A stretch of 64,000 nucleotides of DNA from an uncultured Methanobrevibacter sp. (GTDB lineage: Archaea > Methanobacteriota > Methanobacteria > Methanobacteriales > Methanobacteriaceae). Position 1 is the first letter of the stretch, and each line of letters begins with the position of its first letter. The notes below the pieces were generated by a model. That model was not told the DNA's origin, searched no databases, and worked only from the letters and a program-made list of their open reading frames with translations. Of the stretch, positions 27,670-37,133 are shown in pieces. The stretch spans positions 1 to 64,000 of the forward strand of contig NZ_CACYJE010000005.1 in assembly GCF_902774605.1 (NCBI RefSeq), written 5' to 3'. The position numbers and the translations under genes are program-made.

Positions 27670-30159
27670 ATGGTAAAGCATAAGCATATGGATTTGCCGA
27701 TTGAAGGAATGCATTGTGCATCCTGCGTATTGAGCGTTAATAAAACATTTGGTAAAATAGAAGGAGTAGAAGATGTTGATGCTGATTTGGCAGCAAACAA
27801 GCTGCACATTACAGTTGACACTAAAAAAATATCATATGATGAAATGGAGCGACTGGTCAAGAACCTAGGCTTTGACCTGCACTCCGATGAGATGACAATA
27901 AGGATTCAGGGAATGCACTGCGCATCCTGCACAATGAATGTTGAGAATTTCCTGATAAGACTGGACGGCATTTTTGACGTCAAGGCGGAATTGACATCCC
28001 AAACCGCTAAGATACGCTATGACGCATCAAAAGTGACCCTGGATGAAATCGAAGAGGTCATCGTTTCATTAGGCTTTGAATTATTGGGCGTTGAAGGCCA
28101 AACCGAGATTGATGAGGAAGCCATTTACCAGCAGGACCTTAAGGAAAAACGCAACCGCATAATCGTTGGACTCATCTTCTCAGCAATCCTGATGATACTG
28201 ATGTTCAGCGGATGGGACCCTCTAATGGGACTCACCCATGGCATCCACAAGGCAACAGGACTCCACATATCCTCAATGGGTTTGCTCTCACTGATTGTAA
28301 GCATTGCACCGTTCCTATACGTTTCACTGCCAATCTTAAAAGCAGGTATCAACGGTTTGATGCATAAGAACCTCAACATGGACGTAATGTACTCAATGGG
28401 TATTCTTGTGGCTTACATTTCAAGCATTTTCGGAACATTCGGAATAGTCCTCGACCATACCTTCATGTTCTACGACTCCGCAGTCATGCTGCCGTCATTT
28501 TTAATGATTGGAAGATACCTTGAAGCAAGAGCCAAAAAGAGAACATCCGATTCAATCCGTGAGCTCATCGGCCTTCAGCCTACAGTCGCAACCGCAATAG
28601 AGGTTGATGAATCCGGTGAAATCATATCCCAAAAGGAAGTCTCCATTGCAGATATCGTGCTGGATGACCTGCTTTTGGTAAAGCCGGGTGAAAAAATTCC
28701 AGTTGACGGGGATGTTGTCGGTGGTGAATCATACGTTGACGAATCAATGATAAATGGTGAACCGATACCTAAGGTTAAAAAGGATGGTGAAGAGGTGTTT
28801 GCAGGAACAATCAACCAGGATGGAGTATTGCATATTCGCGCCAAAAAGATAGGTAAGGAAACAGTACTGTCAAACATCATTCGACTGGTTGAAAAGGCAC
28901 AGTCATCACGCCCGCCGGTTCAGAAGTTCGCAAACACAATCGTATCCTACTTCATACCGGTCATACTGACGATAGCGATTATAGTGTTCTGCATATGGTA
29001 CTTCATTCTAGGCGGAACATTGCTCTTCTCCCTGACCTGCCTGATTTCAATACTTGTTGTTGCATGCCCATGCGCACTTGGACTGGCCACCCCGACAGCA
29101 GTCACAGTGGGTGTTGGAAGGGCAGCGGAGTTCGGAATACTCATTAAAAACGGCGACACATTGGAGAATGCAGGTCAAATAGATGTTGCTGCATTCGACA
29201 AGACAGGTACAATAACCGAGGGCAAGCCTGAAGTGGATGACATAATAGCTTATGAAGGCAGTGAGAAAGACTTAATCAAGCTCGCAGCAAGTGTCGAGCA
29301 GAACTCAACTCACCCGATCGCCAAGGCCATTGTGAACAAGGCAAAGGAATTGGATATTGAACTTGGCCAGACAACATCATTTGAAAACGTCACAGGTAAA
29401 GGTTTAAAAGCAGAATTGAACTCAAGTGAAGTGTTGGCAGGTAACTTGAGCCTCATGCAGGCATATGATGTTGACGTGTCCACTGAAGCTGTCGATAAGT
29501 ATCATGAGCTTGAAAAGCTCTCAAAGACAATCATATTCCTTGCTGAAGATAAGCATGTCAGGGGAATCTTGAGCCTCTCCGACAAGATCAAGGCCAATTC
29601 CAAAAGGACAATCGATGAACTGCACAAGATGGGTGTTGAGACCTACATGCTTACAGGGGACAATGAGGCCACAGCCCTGACAGTTGCAGGCGAGGTTGGA
29701 ATAGACAATGTCGAGGCGGGAATACTTCCAGAAAACAAGCTGGACATAGTCAAGAAGACCCAGGCCAACCACACCCGCAAGGTGCTGTTTGTAGGTGACG
29801 GAATCAACGACGCGCCTGCATTGACACAGGCAGACATCGGTGTTGCAATGGGCAACGGAACCGACATTGCAATGGAAAGCGGGGATATTGTGGTCATGGA
29901 AGGTGATTTGGAGAATGTTGTTGCTGCAGTTCAGTTCTCCAAAAAGGTGATGCGCAGAATCAAGGAAAACATCTTCTGGGCATTCGCATACAACACAATA
30001 CTAATACCTATTGCAGCAGGGGTCCTGTATCCTGCATTCGGAATAACCTTCGAGCCTGCACTGGCAGGACTGGCAATGGCTTTAAGTTCAGTTACGGTCA
30101 TATCCCTCTCATTGATGCTTAAGAGATATGTTCCAGAGATAAAAAGAAGTAAAAATTAA
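27670..30159 (+). CDS. copA: Cu(+)-exporting P1B-type ATPase
   Basis: An 829-residue heavy-metal ATPase. Two N-terminal HMA domains each carry GMHCASC (Cys16/Cys19 and Cys84/Cys87). The membrane metal site is CPC at 466-468 (ACPCALGLATP). The phosphorylated aspartate is Asp510 in DKTGT, the HP motif is HPIAKAI, and the C-terminal hinge is VGDGINDAPAL. Two HMA domains and CPC with a later YN(A/T) and MALSS segment fit the Cu(+) subgroup (P1B-1). It should pump copper out of the cytoplasm. The gene is monocistronic with its own TATA box and operator-like repeat. Confidence 0.9.
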   Translation: MVKHKHMDLPIEGMHCASCVLSVNKTFGKIEGVEDVDADLAANKLHITVDTKKISYDEMERLVKNLGFDLHSDEMTIRIQGMHCASCTMNVENFLIRLDGIFDVKAELTSQTAKIRYDASKVTLDEIEEVIVSLGFELLGVEGQTEIDEEAIYQQDLKEKRNRIIVGLIFSAILMILMFSGWDPLMGLTHGIHKATGLHISSMGLLSLIVSIAPFLYVSLPILKAGINGLMHKNLNMDVMYSMGILVAYISSIFGTFGIVLDHTFMFYDSAVMLPSFLMIGRYLEARAKKRTSDSIRELIGLQPTVATAIEVDESGEIISQKEVSIADIVLDDLLLVKPGEKIPVDGDVVGGESYVDESMINGEPIPKVKKDGEEVFAGTINQDGVLHIRAKKIGKETVLSNIIRLVEKAQSSRPPVQKFANTIVSYFIPVILTIAIIVFCIWYFILGGTLLFSLTCLISILVVACPCALGLATPTAVTVGVGRAAEFGILIKNGDTLENAGQIDVAAFDKTGTITEGKPEVDDIIAYEGSEKDLIKLAASVEQNSTHPIAKAIVNKAKELDIELGQTTSFENVTGKGLKAELNSSEVLAGNLSLMQAYDVDVSTEAVDKYHELEKLSKTIIFLAEDKHVRGILSLSDKIKANSKRTIDELHKMGVETYMLTGDNEATALTVAGEVGIDNVEAGILPENKLDIVKKTQANHTRKVLFVGDGINDAPALTQADIGVAMGNGTDIAMESGDIVVMEGDLENVVAAVQFSKKVMRRIKENIFWAFAYNTILIPIAAGVLYPAFGITFEPALAGLAMALSSVTVISLSLMLKRYVPEIKRSKN

Positions 30160-30164
30160 TTGAT

Positions 30165-31022
30165 TTATATTCTAAAATCAATTAATTCCAATTTTATTTT
30201 TCCGAGCTTAGGTGCAAGGAAATTATAGAACAATGCGAACAAGTAGAATTCAATGAATCCACCAACGAAACCGCCTAAAACCTCACCAATGAAATTGGCG
30301 AAATTCGCTCCGCTTATTAAGGAGATTATCCCGGTTATTATGCTTAAAACGCCACTGATTATGGCAAACATGATGGCTGCTTTCAATGGGTCGATGTGGT
30401 CAATTGCTGTAAATCCGTTTTCCTCGCTTAATTTCAAGACTATCGCTCGTCCACTGTTCGCCACAAGATTGTAGATGTATGTTCCAAGCAGAACGAAGAC
30501 GAATGTTATGATGAATGTTCCGAATATGATCAGCCCGATTGTTGTAGGCTGGCTTAAGAGCATGATCATCTGATAGATGCTGAATGCTACAGTGTCCTGG
30601 CCGGCATACATCAGGGTCTGCATTATTGAGGTTAAAAACATCGGCAATACGAACACTGAAACCAGGTATAAAAGGATGACCTGGATTGTCAGGATTATTG
30701 CGGTCATTGTTGCAGTCTCGGTAGTGGAGATTTTAGCAATTTCTCCCTTGTCGGTTATAATCATCGCCACTGTTTTCAGTCTTTTGGCAAGAAGATTGTA
30801 GAACAGGCCCTGGCTGAAGCTATTGTAGATTGTGTACATGAATGTTCCAACGATGATTGTTGGGACAAGGTATATTGCTATGCCTCCGCCGTTCGGCACG
30901 AAAGCGCCAATGATTATTGCTAGGATTATGGCTCCTATTATTGAGAAAATCACTGAGATTCCAGTTATCATTGTTGTAAAAGAAGCAAGCTCAATGGATT
31001 TTAACTCTTTTACGTTGCTCAT
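30165..31022 (-). CDS. Polytopic membrane protein, unknown function
   Basis: A 285-residue protein with about six to seven spans. The motif YN(S/F)xxQGLFYNLLAKRLK in the first third and FALFYNFLAPKLGKIKLEL at the C-terminus look like an internal duplication: each half ends in FYNxLAxxL followed by a basic stretch. I do not recognise the family. It lies 8 bases downstream of purB on the same strand and is probably transcribed with it; it converges on copA. Confidence 0.55.
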   Translation of the reverse strand: MSNVKELKSIELASFTTMITGISVIFSIIGAIILAIIIGAFVPNGGGIAIYLVPTIIVGTFMYTIYNSFSQGLFYNLLAKRLKTVAMIITDKGEIAKISTTETATMTAIILTIQVILLYLVSVFVLPMFLTSIMQTLMYAGQDTVAFSIYQMIMLLSQPTTIGLIIFGTFIITFVFVLLGTYIYNLVANSGRAIVLKLSEENGFTAIDHIDPLKAAIMFAIISGVLSIITGIISLISGANFANFIGEVLGGFVGGFIEFYLFALFYNFLAPKLGKIKLELIDFRI

Positions 31023-31030
31023 AGTATCGC

Positions 31031-32380
31031 CTAGAACCAGTCTTTGGATTTTTCTAGCAATTCGTCGATGATTATCGCAATGGAACCTGTGTAGGTGTGA
31101 GGATCCATTATCTTGTCCACGTCTTCCTGTGTGAGGTATTTCTTGACTTCCTCATCTTCAAGAATCAGTTCGCCGAGGAGCAGTTTTTCCTTGTTTGCCT
31201 TGATGGCGTTTTTCCTGACGATACCGTATGCGGTCTGTTTTCCCATTCCTGCACGGGTAAGTTCGGCCATCAGTCTTTCGGCCATGATTAAACCGTTGGT
31301 CATGTTCAGGTTTCTTTCAATGTTTTCATCATAGAATACTAGATTGTTCATCAGTTTGATTGTGAGGTTAAGGATGTAGTCGGTTAGGATGCAGCTTTCC
31401 GGAAACATTATCCTTTCACAGGAGGAGTTGGTCAGGTCCCTTTCATGCCATAATGGGTTGTTGTCCAATGCTGCGTTCACGTATGACTTGACGATTCTTG
31501 CGACTCCACAGATTCTCTCAGCGGTAATTGGGTTCATCTTATGCGGCATGGTGCTGCTTCCGACTTGCTTTTCAGGGTCGAAGTATTCTCCGACTTCCAT
31601 AAGTTCGGTTCTTTGAAGGCTTCTGATTTCAAGTCCGATTTTGTCAAGGGTACTTGCGATGTTGGCTAATACACTTATGAATTCAACGTGATTGTCCCTT
31701 TGAACAACCTGGTTGGTTATGGTTGCTGCAGGCAATCCCAGGATTTCCGCTACGGTCTTGTGGATTTCCCATCCTTGCTCTCCTAGTGCGGCGGTGGTTC
31801 CGACTGCCCCGTCCATCATTCCGACACAAACGTTTGCTCTTGCGTTTTCCAGCCTGACGTATTGCCTGTGCAGTTCATCTGCCCAGATACCGAATTTCAT
31901 TCCGTAGGTGGTTGGCAATGCGTGCTGTCCGTGTGTACGGCCGATGCAGACTTTCATCTTGTTTTCCTCTGCCAGCTTGAGCATGATTTTTGTCAGTCTT
32001 TCAAGTTTCTCTTCGAGAACGTCTATTGAGTCACGAATGAGCAGTGAGTTTGAGCTGTCCACGATGTCGTTGGAGGTTGCTCCGAAGTGCACGTATTCTC
32101 CTGCACCGTTTTCACATACTTCTGTGATTGATTTGGATAGCGCTGCAATGTCGTGGTTTGTTTCAGCTTCGATTTCTTTCATTCTTTCCAGTTTCACAAA
32201 ATCAGTATTGGCCTTGGCTGCGATTTCGTCAGCCACTTCCTGTGGGATTATGCCGAGTTTGGCTTCTGCCTGTGCTAATGCGGATTCTACATCGAGCATT
32301 CTTTGTAATTTGTTTTCTTCTTCCCAGATTTTTTTCATTTCCGGGGTACCATACCTAAATTCTATAGGGTGTATAGCCAT
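31031..32380 (-). CDS. purB: Adenylosuccinate lyase
   Basis: A 449-residue fumarase/aspartase-superfamily enzyme that acts twice in purine synthesis (SAICAR to AICAR, adenylosuccinate to AMP). The superfamily signature GSSTMPHKMNP is present, as are the N-terminal RYGTPEMKKIW, HFGATSNDIVDSSNS and GRTHGQHALPTTYG. Length is normal. An AT-rich promoter separates it from the divergent XRE regulator gene. Confidence 0.95.
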   Translation of the reverse strand: MAIHPIEFRYGTPEMKKIWEEENKLQRMLDVESALAQAEAKLGIIPQEVADEIAAKANTDFVKLERMKEIEAETNHDIAALSKSITEVCENGAGEYVHFGATSNDIVDSSNSLLIRDSIDVLEEKLERLTKIMLKLAEENKMKVCIGRTHGQHALPTTYGMKFGIWADELHRQYVRLENARANVCVGMMDGAVGTTAALGEQGWEIHKTVAEILGLPAATITNQVVQRDNHVEFISVLANIASTLDKIGLEIRSLQRTELMEVGEYFDPEKQVGSSTMPHKMNPITAERICGVARIVKSYVNAALDNNPLWHERDLTNSSCERIMFPESCILTDYILNLTIKLMNNLVFYDENIERNLNMTNGLIMAERLMAELTRAGMGKQTAYGIVRKNAIKANKEKLLLGELILEDEEVKKYLTQEDVDKIMDPHTYTGSIAIIIDELLEKSKDWF

Positions 32381-32513
32381 TTTTTATCAACTCTCAAAAT
32401 TGTTTTCAATATTTATTATTATTGTTTAATGTATTATATTTTTTAAGAAACATTTATATTGTTCTATATAAAGAGTAATAATTACTATTATGATTATATA
32501 ATAGGTGGAATAT

Positions 32514-32711
32514 ATGGAAACAAAAATCCGACAGTTTCGCCAGGAAAAAGGCATAACTCAACAGGAGTTGGCTGATTTGGTTGGTGTGACTCGTCAAACA
32601 ATCAATGCTTTAGAAAATGCTCGCTATAACCCTTCCTTATTATTGGCCTATAACATTACTAAGATATTGGGTAAACCAGCAATTGAAGATGTGTTTATCT
32701 TTGATGAATGA
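32514..32711 (+). CDS. XRE-family helix-turn-helix regulator
   Basis: A 65-residue protein made of one HTH domain: [49 protein letters not shown]. It has the length and C-terminal IEDVFIF of the YgzD-type mini-regulators. Start at ATG 32514 with AGGTGGAA just upstream. The next gene, 96 bp on, encodes a CPBP membrane protease; small HTH plus membrane protein pairs are often self-regulating units. It is divergent from purB. Confidence 0.85.
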   Translation: METKIRQFRQEKGITQQELADLVGVTRQTINALENARYNPSLLLAYNITKILGKPAIEDVFIFDE

Positions 32712-32807
32712 GTTTAAAATGCAAATCATATTAACTTAAATGAAGTTTAGTTAAATTCGTTCTGCTAATTAGATTAGAGTATACAAATTGATTTTTTTCA
32801 CGATAAT

Positions 32808-33554
32808 ATGTCTTTATTTAATGATAAGTTGGGAGATATTCGTCTAAAAGAGGTATTATCCTTAATTATTTTTTTATTTTTAATTCAGTATTTTTTAAAT
32901 GCATTTAACATAATTAATTTGGATTCTTTTTGGATATATCTTGTATTGATATTGTATTTCATATATAAGCTTAGGGACAATCTTCCTGAAAAATCAGATT
33001 TCACAGGCGTGTTTGGCGCAAGGGTTTTCGGGCAGATAATAATGATTGTGGTATTGAACGTGTTTTTGTCATATGGGTTTTTATACCTCTCGGATCATGT
33101 CTTGAATTTCATCCCATCATTTGGCCTGTCACACTCGATAACAGGCATTGGACTATTGGCCACCATTTTGATCTCTCCGATTTCAGAAGAGCTGATTTTC
33201 AGGGGAGTGTTTTTAAACAGGCTCAAGCTGGTTGTTCCAACTGTTTTTGCGGTTTTGATTTCATCTCTGCTATTTGCTTCGCTTCACACTTACGGCAGCA
33301 TCACTTCCGCATTCATTTTTGGCGTTTGCATGGCGATTCTATACTTGAAAACAGGCAATGTTCTTGTTGCGATATTCGCACATTTCCTGAACAATCTGCT
33401 TGCTGAGCTGATCGTCATTATTGATTCCGGCAAGGTGTTGTTCACGAATGGCGCGGTGGTTGGCGTGATGTCAGTTTTGGCTGTCATTTCTTTTGTTCTG
33501 GTTTTGTGGTTCATCGTTAGGGAATTGAAATATATAAATAATAATAAGGTATAA
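32808..33554 (+). CDS. CPBP-family intramembrane metalloprotease
   Basis: A 248-residue polytopic protein of the CPBP/Abi (Rce1-like) family. The three active-site motifs are EELIFRG (EE 127-128, Arg132), SLLFASLH (His160) and FAHFLNN (His192, Asn196). Members cleave prenylated proteins or bacteriocin-type peptides, or protect the producing cell; the target here is unknown. About seven spans. It lies downstream of the XRE regulator and upstream of a small membrane protein on the same strand. Confidence 0.85.
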   Translation: MSLFNDKLGDIRLKEVLSLIIFLFLIQYFLNAFNIINLDSFWIYLVLILYFIYKLRDNLPEKSDFTGVFGARVFGQIIMIVVLNVFLSYGFLYLSDHVLNFIPSFGLSHSITGIGLLATILISPISEELIFRGVFLNRLKLVVPTVFAVLISSLLFASLHTYGSITSAFIFGVCMAILYLKTGNVLVAIFAHFLNNLLAELIVIIDSGKVLFTNGAVVGVMSVLAVISFVLVLWFIVRELKYINNNKV

Positions 33555-33564
33555 TACTTTTAAT

Positions 33565-33966
33565 ATGGATTTAAGAAAAATAGGTATTGTACTCATATTT
33601 GTTGGAATCGCTTTTACGATATTGTTCATCGGCAATGACAAGGTTTTCGTTCCGGCGTTGACCGTTACCGTATTGGGTTTTTTCATCACCGTTGTCGGGT
33701 TCGTCATTGAGATAAGGAAAAGGAAAATCATCAATGACAGGTTGGATGAGGACATCGGCACTGTCCTGCAGCCTCTGATAACCAAGTACTCCAATCTGAA
33801 CAAGCAGTACCGTGCGGATTTTGAAGGTGAGGAATACGCCGAGAAAAGATTGCAGTTGAATAGGGATTTGGAACGTGAAATCACCGAACAGTTGCCTTAT
33901 CTGGAAAGCAGGGAAATCAAAAAGATTGTTATTCAATTCAGCCAGGAACAGGATAAGATGGATTGA
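33565..33966 (+). CDS. Two-span membrane protein with soluble helical tail
   Basis: A 133-residue protein with two membrane spans at the N-terminus (about 6-22 and 30-48) and a charged, mostly helical C-terminal part of about 80 residues. No family recognised. It starts 10 bases after the CPBP protease stop, so it is probably on that transcript. It ends just before the trp promoter region. Confidence 0.5.
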   Translation: MDLRKIGIVLIFVGIAFTILFIGNDKVFVPALTVTVLGFFITVVGFVIEIRKRKIINDRLDEDIGTVLQPLITKYSNLNKQYRADFEGEEYAEKRLQLNRDLEREITEQLPYLESREIKKIVIQFSQEQDKMD

Positions 33967-33990
33967 ATTTTTTTTCAAGAATAATGTCAA

Positions 33991-34034
33991 TGTACATTTT
34001 ATGACAACAAGGTTTTAAATAGTACATTATACTA
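33991..34034 (+). promoter_or_regulatory. trp operon promoter with TGTACA box
   Basis: TGTACA lies at 33991-33996 and a related AGTACATTATACT at 34021-34033, flanking the TATA-like TTTTAAATAG (about 34012-34021). TGTACA is the TRP-box core bound by the TrpY repressor in Methanothermobacter. The placement upstream of and across the start region fits repression of trpEGDCFBA. No trpY gene is in the window. Confidence 0.6.
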
Positions 34035-34054
34035 AATTATTTATTGTGATAGCA

Positions 34055-35551
34055 ATGTTTTCCCCAAGTCTAGAAGAAGTACAAGAAATAGTAGAAAACC
34101 AGGAATACAGGAGAATACCGATCTCCTATGAATTATACTCAGATATTGCAACGCCGATAGAGGTGTTGAGAATATTGAAGGGCGTCAGTAACCACACATA
34201 CATGCTGGAAAGTATAGAGGATTCACAAAAATGGGGAAGATACACTTTTTTAGGATACGACCCTCTGCTCGAGTTCACATGCCAAAACGGAGTCGTCAAA
34301 ATCAAGGGCGACTGTGATTTCGAAAAGCTCACGGAAGATGAAAAGACAATCGAAACAGACAATCCCCGTGAGATAATCAGGGAATTGGTCGTTAAAAACA
34401 AATCCCCAAAACTGGAATATTTACCACCTTTCACAGGAGGATTCGTAGGGTATTTCGCATATGACTATATTAAATACTGCGAACCCTCCCTAAACCTTGA
34501 CGCTGAAAATCAGGACCAGTTCAAGGACATTGACCTTATGCTGTTCGACAAGGTCATAGCATTCGACAACTTCAAGCAGAAAATCATACTCATAACAAAC
34601 ATGAAGACGGATGACCTCGAGGCTAACTATCAAAAGGCATGCGATGACTTAATTGAAATCGCCGATTTGATAAAAAACGGTGAAAAGACATACATTGAAC
34701 CGTTAAAGCTCAAGTCAGATTTCAAACCAGTATTCTCACGTGAAAAATACTGCAGCATGGTTGAGAAAGCCAAAAACTATATCTATGAAGGAGACATTTT
34801 CCAGGTGGTGTTGTCCAACCGCATAGAAGCCGAAATAACCGGCAGCCTGTTTGACACATACAGGGTCTTGAGAACCACCAACCCCTCACCCTACATGTTC
34901 TACTTCTCAAGCAATGACATAGAAATCGCCGGAGCATCCCCTGAAACGCTGGTCAAGCTGACAGACAATCAATTATACACGTTCCCATTGGCAGGCACAA
35001 GGCCAAGGGGCAAAACAGATGAAAAGGACTTGCAATTGGAACAGGAACTATTAAGTGACGAGAAGGAATTGGCCGAACATAACATGCTGGTGGATTTGGG
35101 ACGAAACGACATTGGAAGAATCTCACAAATCGGATCGGTTAAAGTCGATAAGTACCTCTCAATCGAGAGATTCTCCCATGTGATGCATATCGGATCAACA
35201 GTCAGCGGGGTTTTAAGAAATGATTTGGATTCACTTGCAGCCATCGATTCAATCCTTCCCGCAGGAACACTGTCCGGTGCACCGAAAATACGAGCCTGTG
35301 AAATAATAAACGAACTGGAAGACAACAAGCGCGGAATCTACGGTGGAGCAATCGGCTATGTTGACTTGAGCGGAAACATCGACACATGCATTTCAATCAG
35401 GATAGCGTTCGCACGCAACAACAAGGTGTTCATACGCTCAGGGGCAGGAATAGTGGCAGACAGCGTGCCGGACAATGAATTCGATGAATGCCTAAACAAG
35501 GCGGCTGCCGTAATAAATGCTTTGAAAACAGCTGACGGAGGGTTACAATGA
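34055..35551 (+). CDS. trpE: Anthranilate synthase component I
   Basis: TrpE, 498 residues, makes anthranilate from chorismate using ammonia from TrpG. The feedback-site motif appears as YMLES near residue 48. The chorismate-binding domain shows GDIFQVVLSNR, NPSPYMFYF, GASPETL, PLAGTRPRGKTDEKD, LVDLGRNDIGRIS and LPAGTLSGAPKIRACEII. Start at ATG 34055, nine bases past a GTG in frame. First gene of the operon and overlapping trpG by ATGA. Confidence 0.95.
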   Translation: MFSPSLEEVQEIVENQEYRRIPISYELYSDIATPIEVLRILKGVSNHTYMLESIEDSQKWGRYTFLGYDPLLEFTCQNGVVKIKGDCDFEKLTEDEKTIETDNPREIIRELVVKNKSPKLEYLPPFTGGFVGYFAYDYIKYCEPSLNLDAENQDQFKDIDLMLFDKVIAFDNFKQKIILITNMKTDDLEANYQKACDDLIEIADLIKNGEKTYIEPLKLKSDFKPVFSREKYCSMVEKAKNYIYEGDIFQVVLSNRIEAEITGSLFDTYRVLRTTNPSPYMFYFSSNDIEIAGASPETLVKLTDNQLYTFPLAGTRPRGKTDEKDLQLEQELLSDEKELAEHNMLVDLGRNDIGRISQIGSVKVDKYLSIERFSHVMHIGSTVSGVLRNDLDSLAAIDSILPAGTLSGAPKIRACEIINELEDNKRGIYGGAIGYVDLSGNIDTCISIRIAFARNNKVFIRSGAGIVADSVPDNEFDECLNKAAAVINALKTADGGLQ

Positions 35552-36129
35552 TTCTTTTAATAGACAATTATGACAGTTTCTCATATAATCTGTATCAACT
35601 AATAGGCACTATCAATCCCGACATTAAGGTAGTGAGAAACGACAAGATAACAATTGATGATATAGCCAAGCTAAATCCGGAATGCATAATGCTCTCTCCA
35701 GGACCTGGCAGGCCTGAAAATGCCGGAATATGCATTGATGCCGTAAAGCAGTTCCACGACAGGATACCGATGCTTGGAGTTTGCCTGGGCCATCAGGCAA
35801 TATGCGCAGCCTTTGGAGGTGAAGTGTCACATGCATCAAGACTGATGCACGGCAAATCCTCAAAAATCAGCCTGGATTACGATTACCTATTCAAGGGACT
35901 TCCAAGCGAGATAAGCGTTGGAAGATACCATTCCCTAAGCCTAAAGGGCACAGTCCCGGATGAGCTTGAAATCATATCCAAAGCAAGGGATGACGGGGAA
36001 GTGATGGCAGTAAAGCACAGGGACTATAACGTTTACGGATTGCAGTTCCATCCAGAATCAATACTGACGCCGGACGGATTAACAATAATGCAGAATTTCC
36101 TAGAAAAAGTTAAAAGAGGGATTTTATGA
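35548..36129 (+). CDS. trpG: Anthranilate synthase component II (glutaminase)
   Basis: TrpG, 193 residues, a class I glutamine amidotransferase. IDNYDSFSYNLYQ at the N-terminus, SPGPGRPENAG, the nucleophile loop GVCLGHQAI and QFHPES with the triad His/Glu are all present. Its stop overlaps the trpD start by ATGA. It feeds ammonia to TrpE. Confidence 0.95.
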   Translation: MILLIDNYDSFSYNLYQLIGTINPDIKVVRNDKITIDDIAKLNPECIMLSPGPGRPENAGICIDAVKQFHDRIPMLGVCLGHQAICAAFGGEVSHASRLMHGKSSKISLDYDYLFKGLPSEISVGRYHSLSLKGTVPDELEIISKARDDGEVMAVKHRDYNVYGLQFHPESILTPDGLTIMQNFLEKVKRGIL

Positions 36130-37133
36130 TTAAAGAAGCAATACTGAAAGTATACAAGCATCAAGACTTAACCTATGAGGAAGCCTACCAGACAATGGAT
36201 GAAATCATGAGCGGTGAAGCCAGTGAAGTGCAGATGAGCGCTTACCTGACTGCAATGTCTATGAAAGGGGAAACAATTGATGAAATCACCGCTTCAGCAG
36301 AGGCAATGCGTGCACATTGCGTAAGATTATTGAACGATAAGGAAGTGCTGGAAATCGTTGGAACCGGAGGCGACGGCTCAAACACCTTCAACATATCAAC
36401 AACATCCTCCATTGTAATCTCCGCTGCAGGCGTCCCGGTGGCCAAGCACGGCAACCGTTCGGCATCAAGCAAATGCGGAGCCGCAGATGTGCTTGAGGAG
36501 TTGGGAGTTAACATTTACATTGAGCCTGAAAAAAGCATAGAGTGTCTGAAGGAAATAAATCTATGCTTCCTGTTTGCTCAAAACTATCACCTGTCAATGA
36601 AATACGTTGCCAATGTGAGAAAGGAGCTGTCAATAAGGACCATATTCAATATCCTGGGTCCGCTGACCAACCCGGCAGGGGCGACAATGCAGGTTCTTGG
36701 AGTGTATGAAAAAGAATTAGTAGAACCTTTGATTAAAGTATTAAACAATTTAGGTGTCAAATCCGCATTGTCAGTTTACGGCATGGACGGTATGGATGAG
36801 TTCTCCGTCAGCGACAAGACATTCGTAAGCGAACTTAAAAACGGCAGAACAAGGATTTACGAAGTCCTGCCGGAGGATTTCGGTTTTGAACTTGCATCCA
36901 AAAGCGATCTTGTCGGTGGAGATGCCAAGGAAAATGCAAAAATAACCTTAGCTATTCTGAATGGTGAGAAAGGCCCTAAAAGAAATGCAGTATTGTTGAA
37001 TTCCGCTGCGGGACTGTATGTTTCAGGCAAGGTGGAGTCACTCAATGAGGGGGTCAAGCTGGCCGAGGAGATTATCGATTCGGGACTTGCCCTAAAGCAG
37101 CTTGAGAAATTTATTGAAGTTACAAACAGATGA
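36126..37133 (+). CDS. trpD: Anthranilate phosphoribosyltransferase
   Basis: TrpD, 335 residues, transfers phosphoribose from PRPP to anthranilate. Family motifs seen are GTGGDGSNTFNISTTSSIV, KHGNRSASSKCGAADVLEELG, NILGPLTNPAG and VYGMDGMDEFS. It overlaps trpG and trpC by four bases each, so translation is coupled through the operon. Confidence 0.95.
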   Translation: MIKEAILKVYKHQDLTYEEAYQTMDEIMSGEASEVQMSAYLTAMSMKGETIDEITASAEAMRAHCVRLLNDKEVLEIVGTGGDGSNTFNISTTSSIVISAAGVPVAKHGNRSASSKCGAADVLEELGVNIYIEPEKSIECLKEINLCFLFAQNYHLSMKYVANVRKELSIRTIFNILGPLTNPAGATMQVLGVYEKELVEPLIKVLNNLGVKSALSVYGMDGMDEFSVSDKTFVSELKNGRTRIYEVLPEDFGFELASKSDLVGGDAKENAKITLAILNGEKGPKRNAVLLNSAAGLYVSGKVESLNEGVKLAEEIIDSGLALKQLEKFIEVTNR

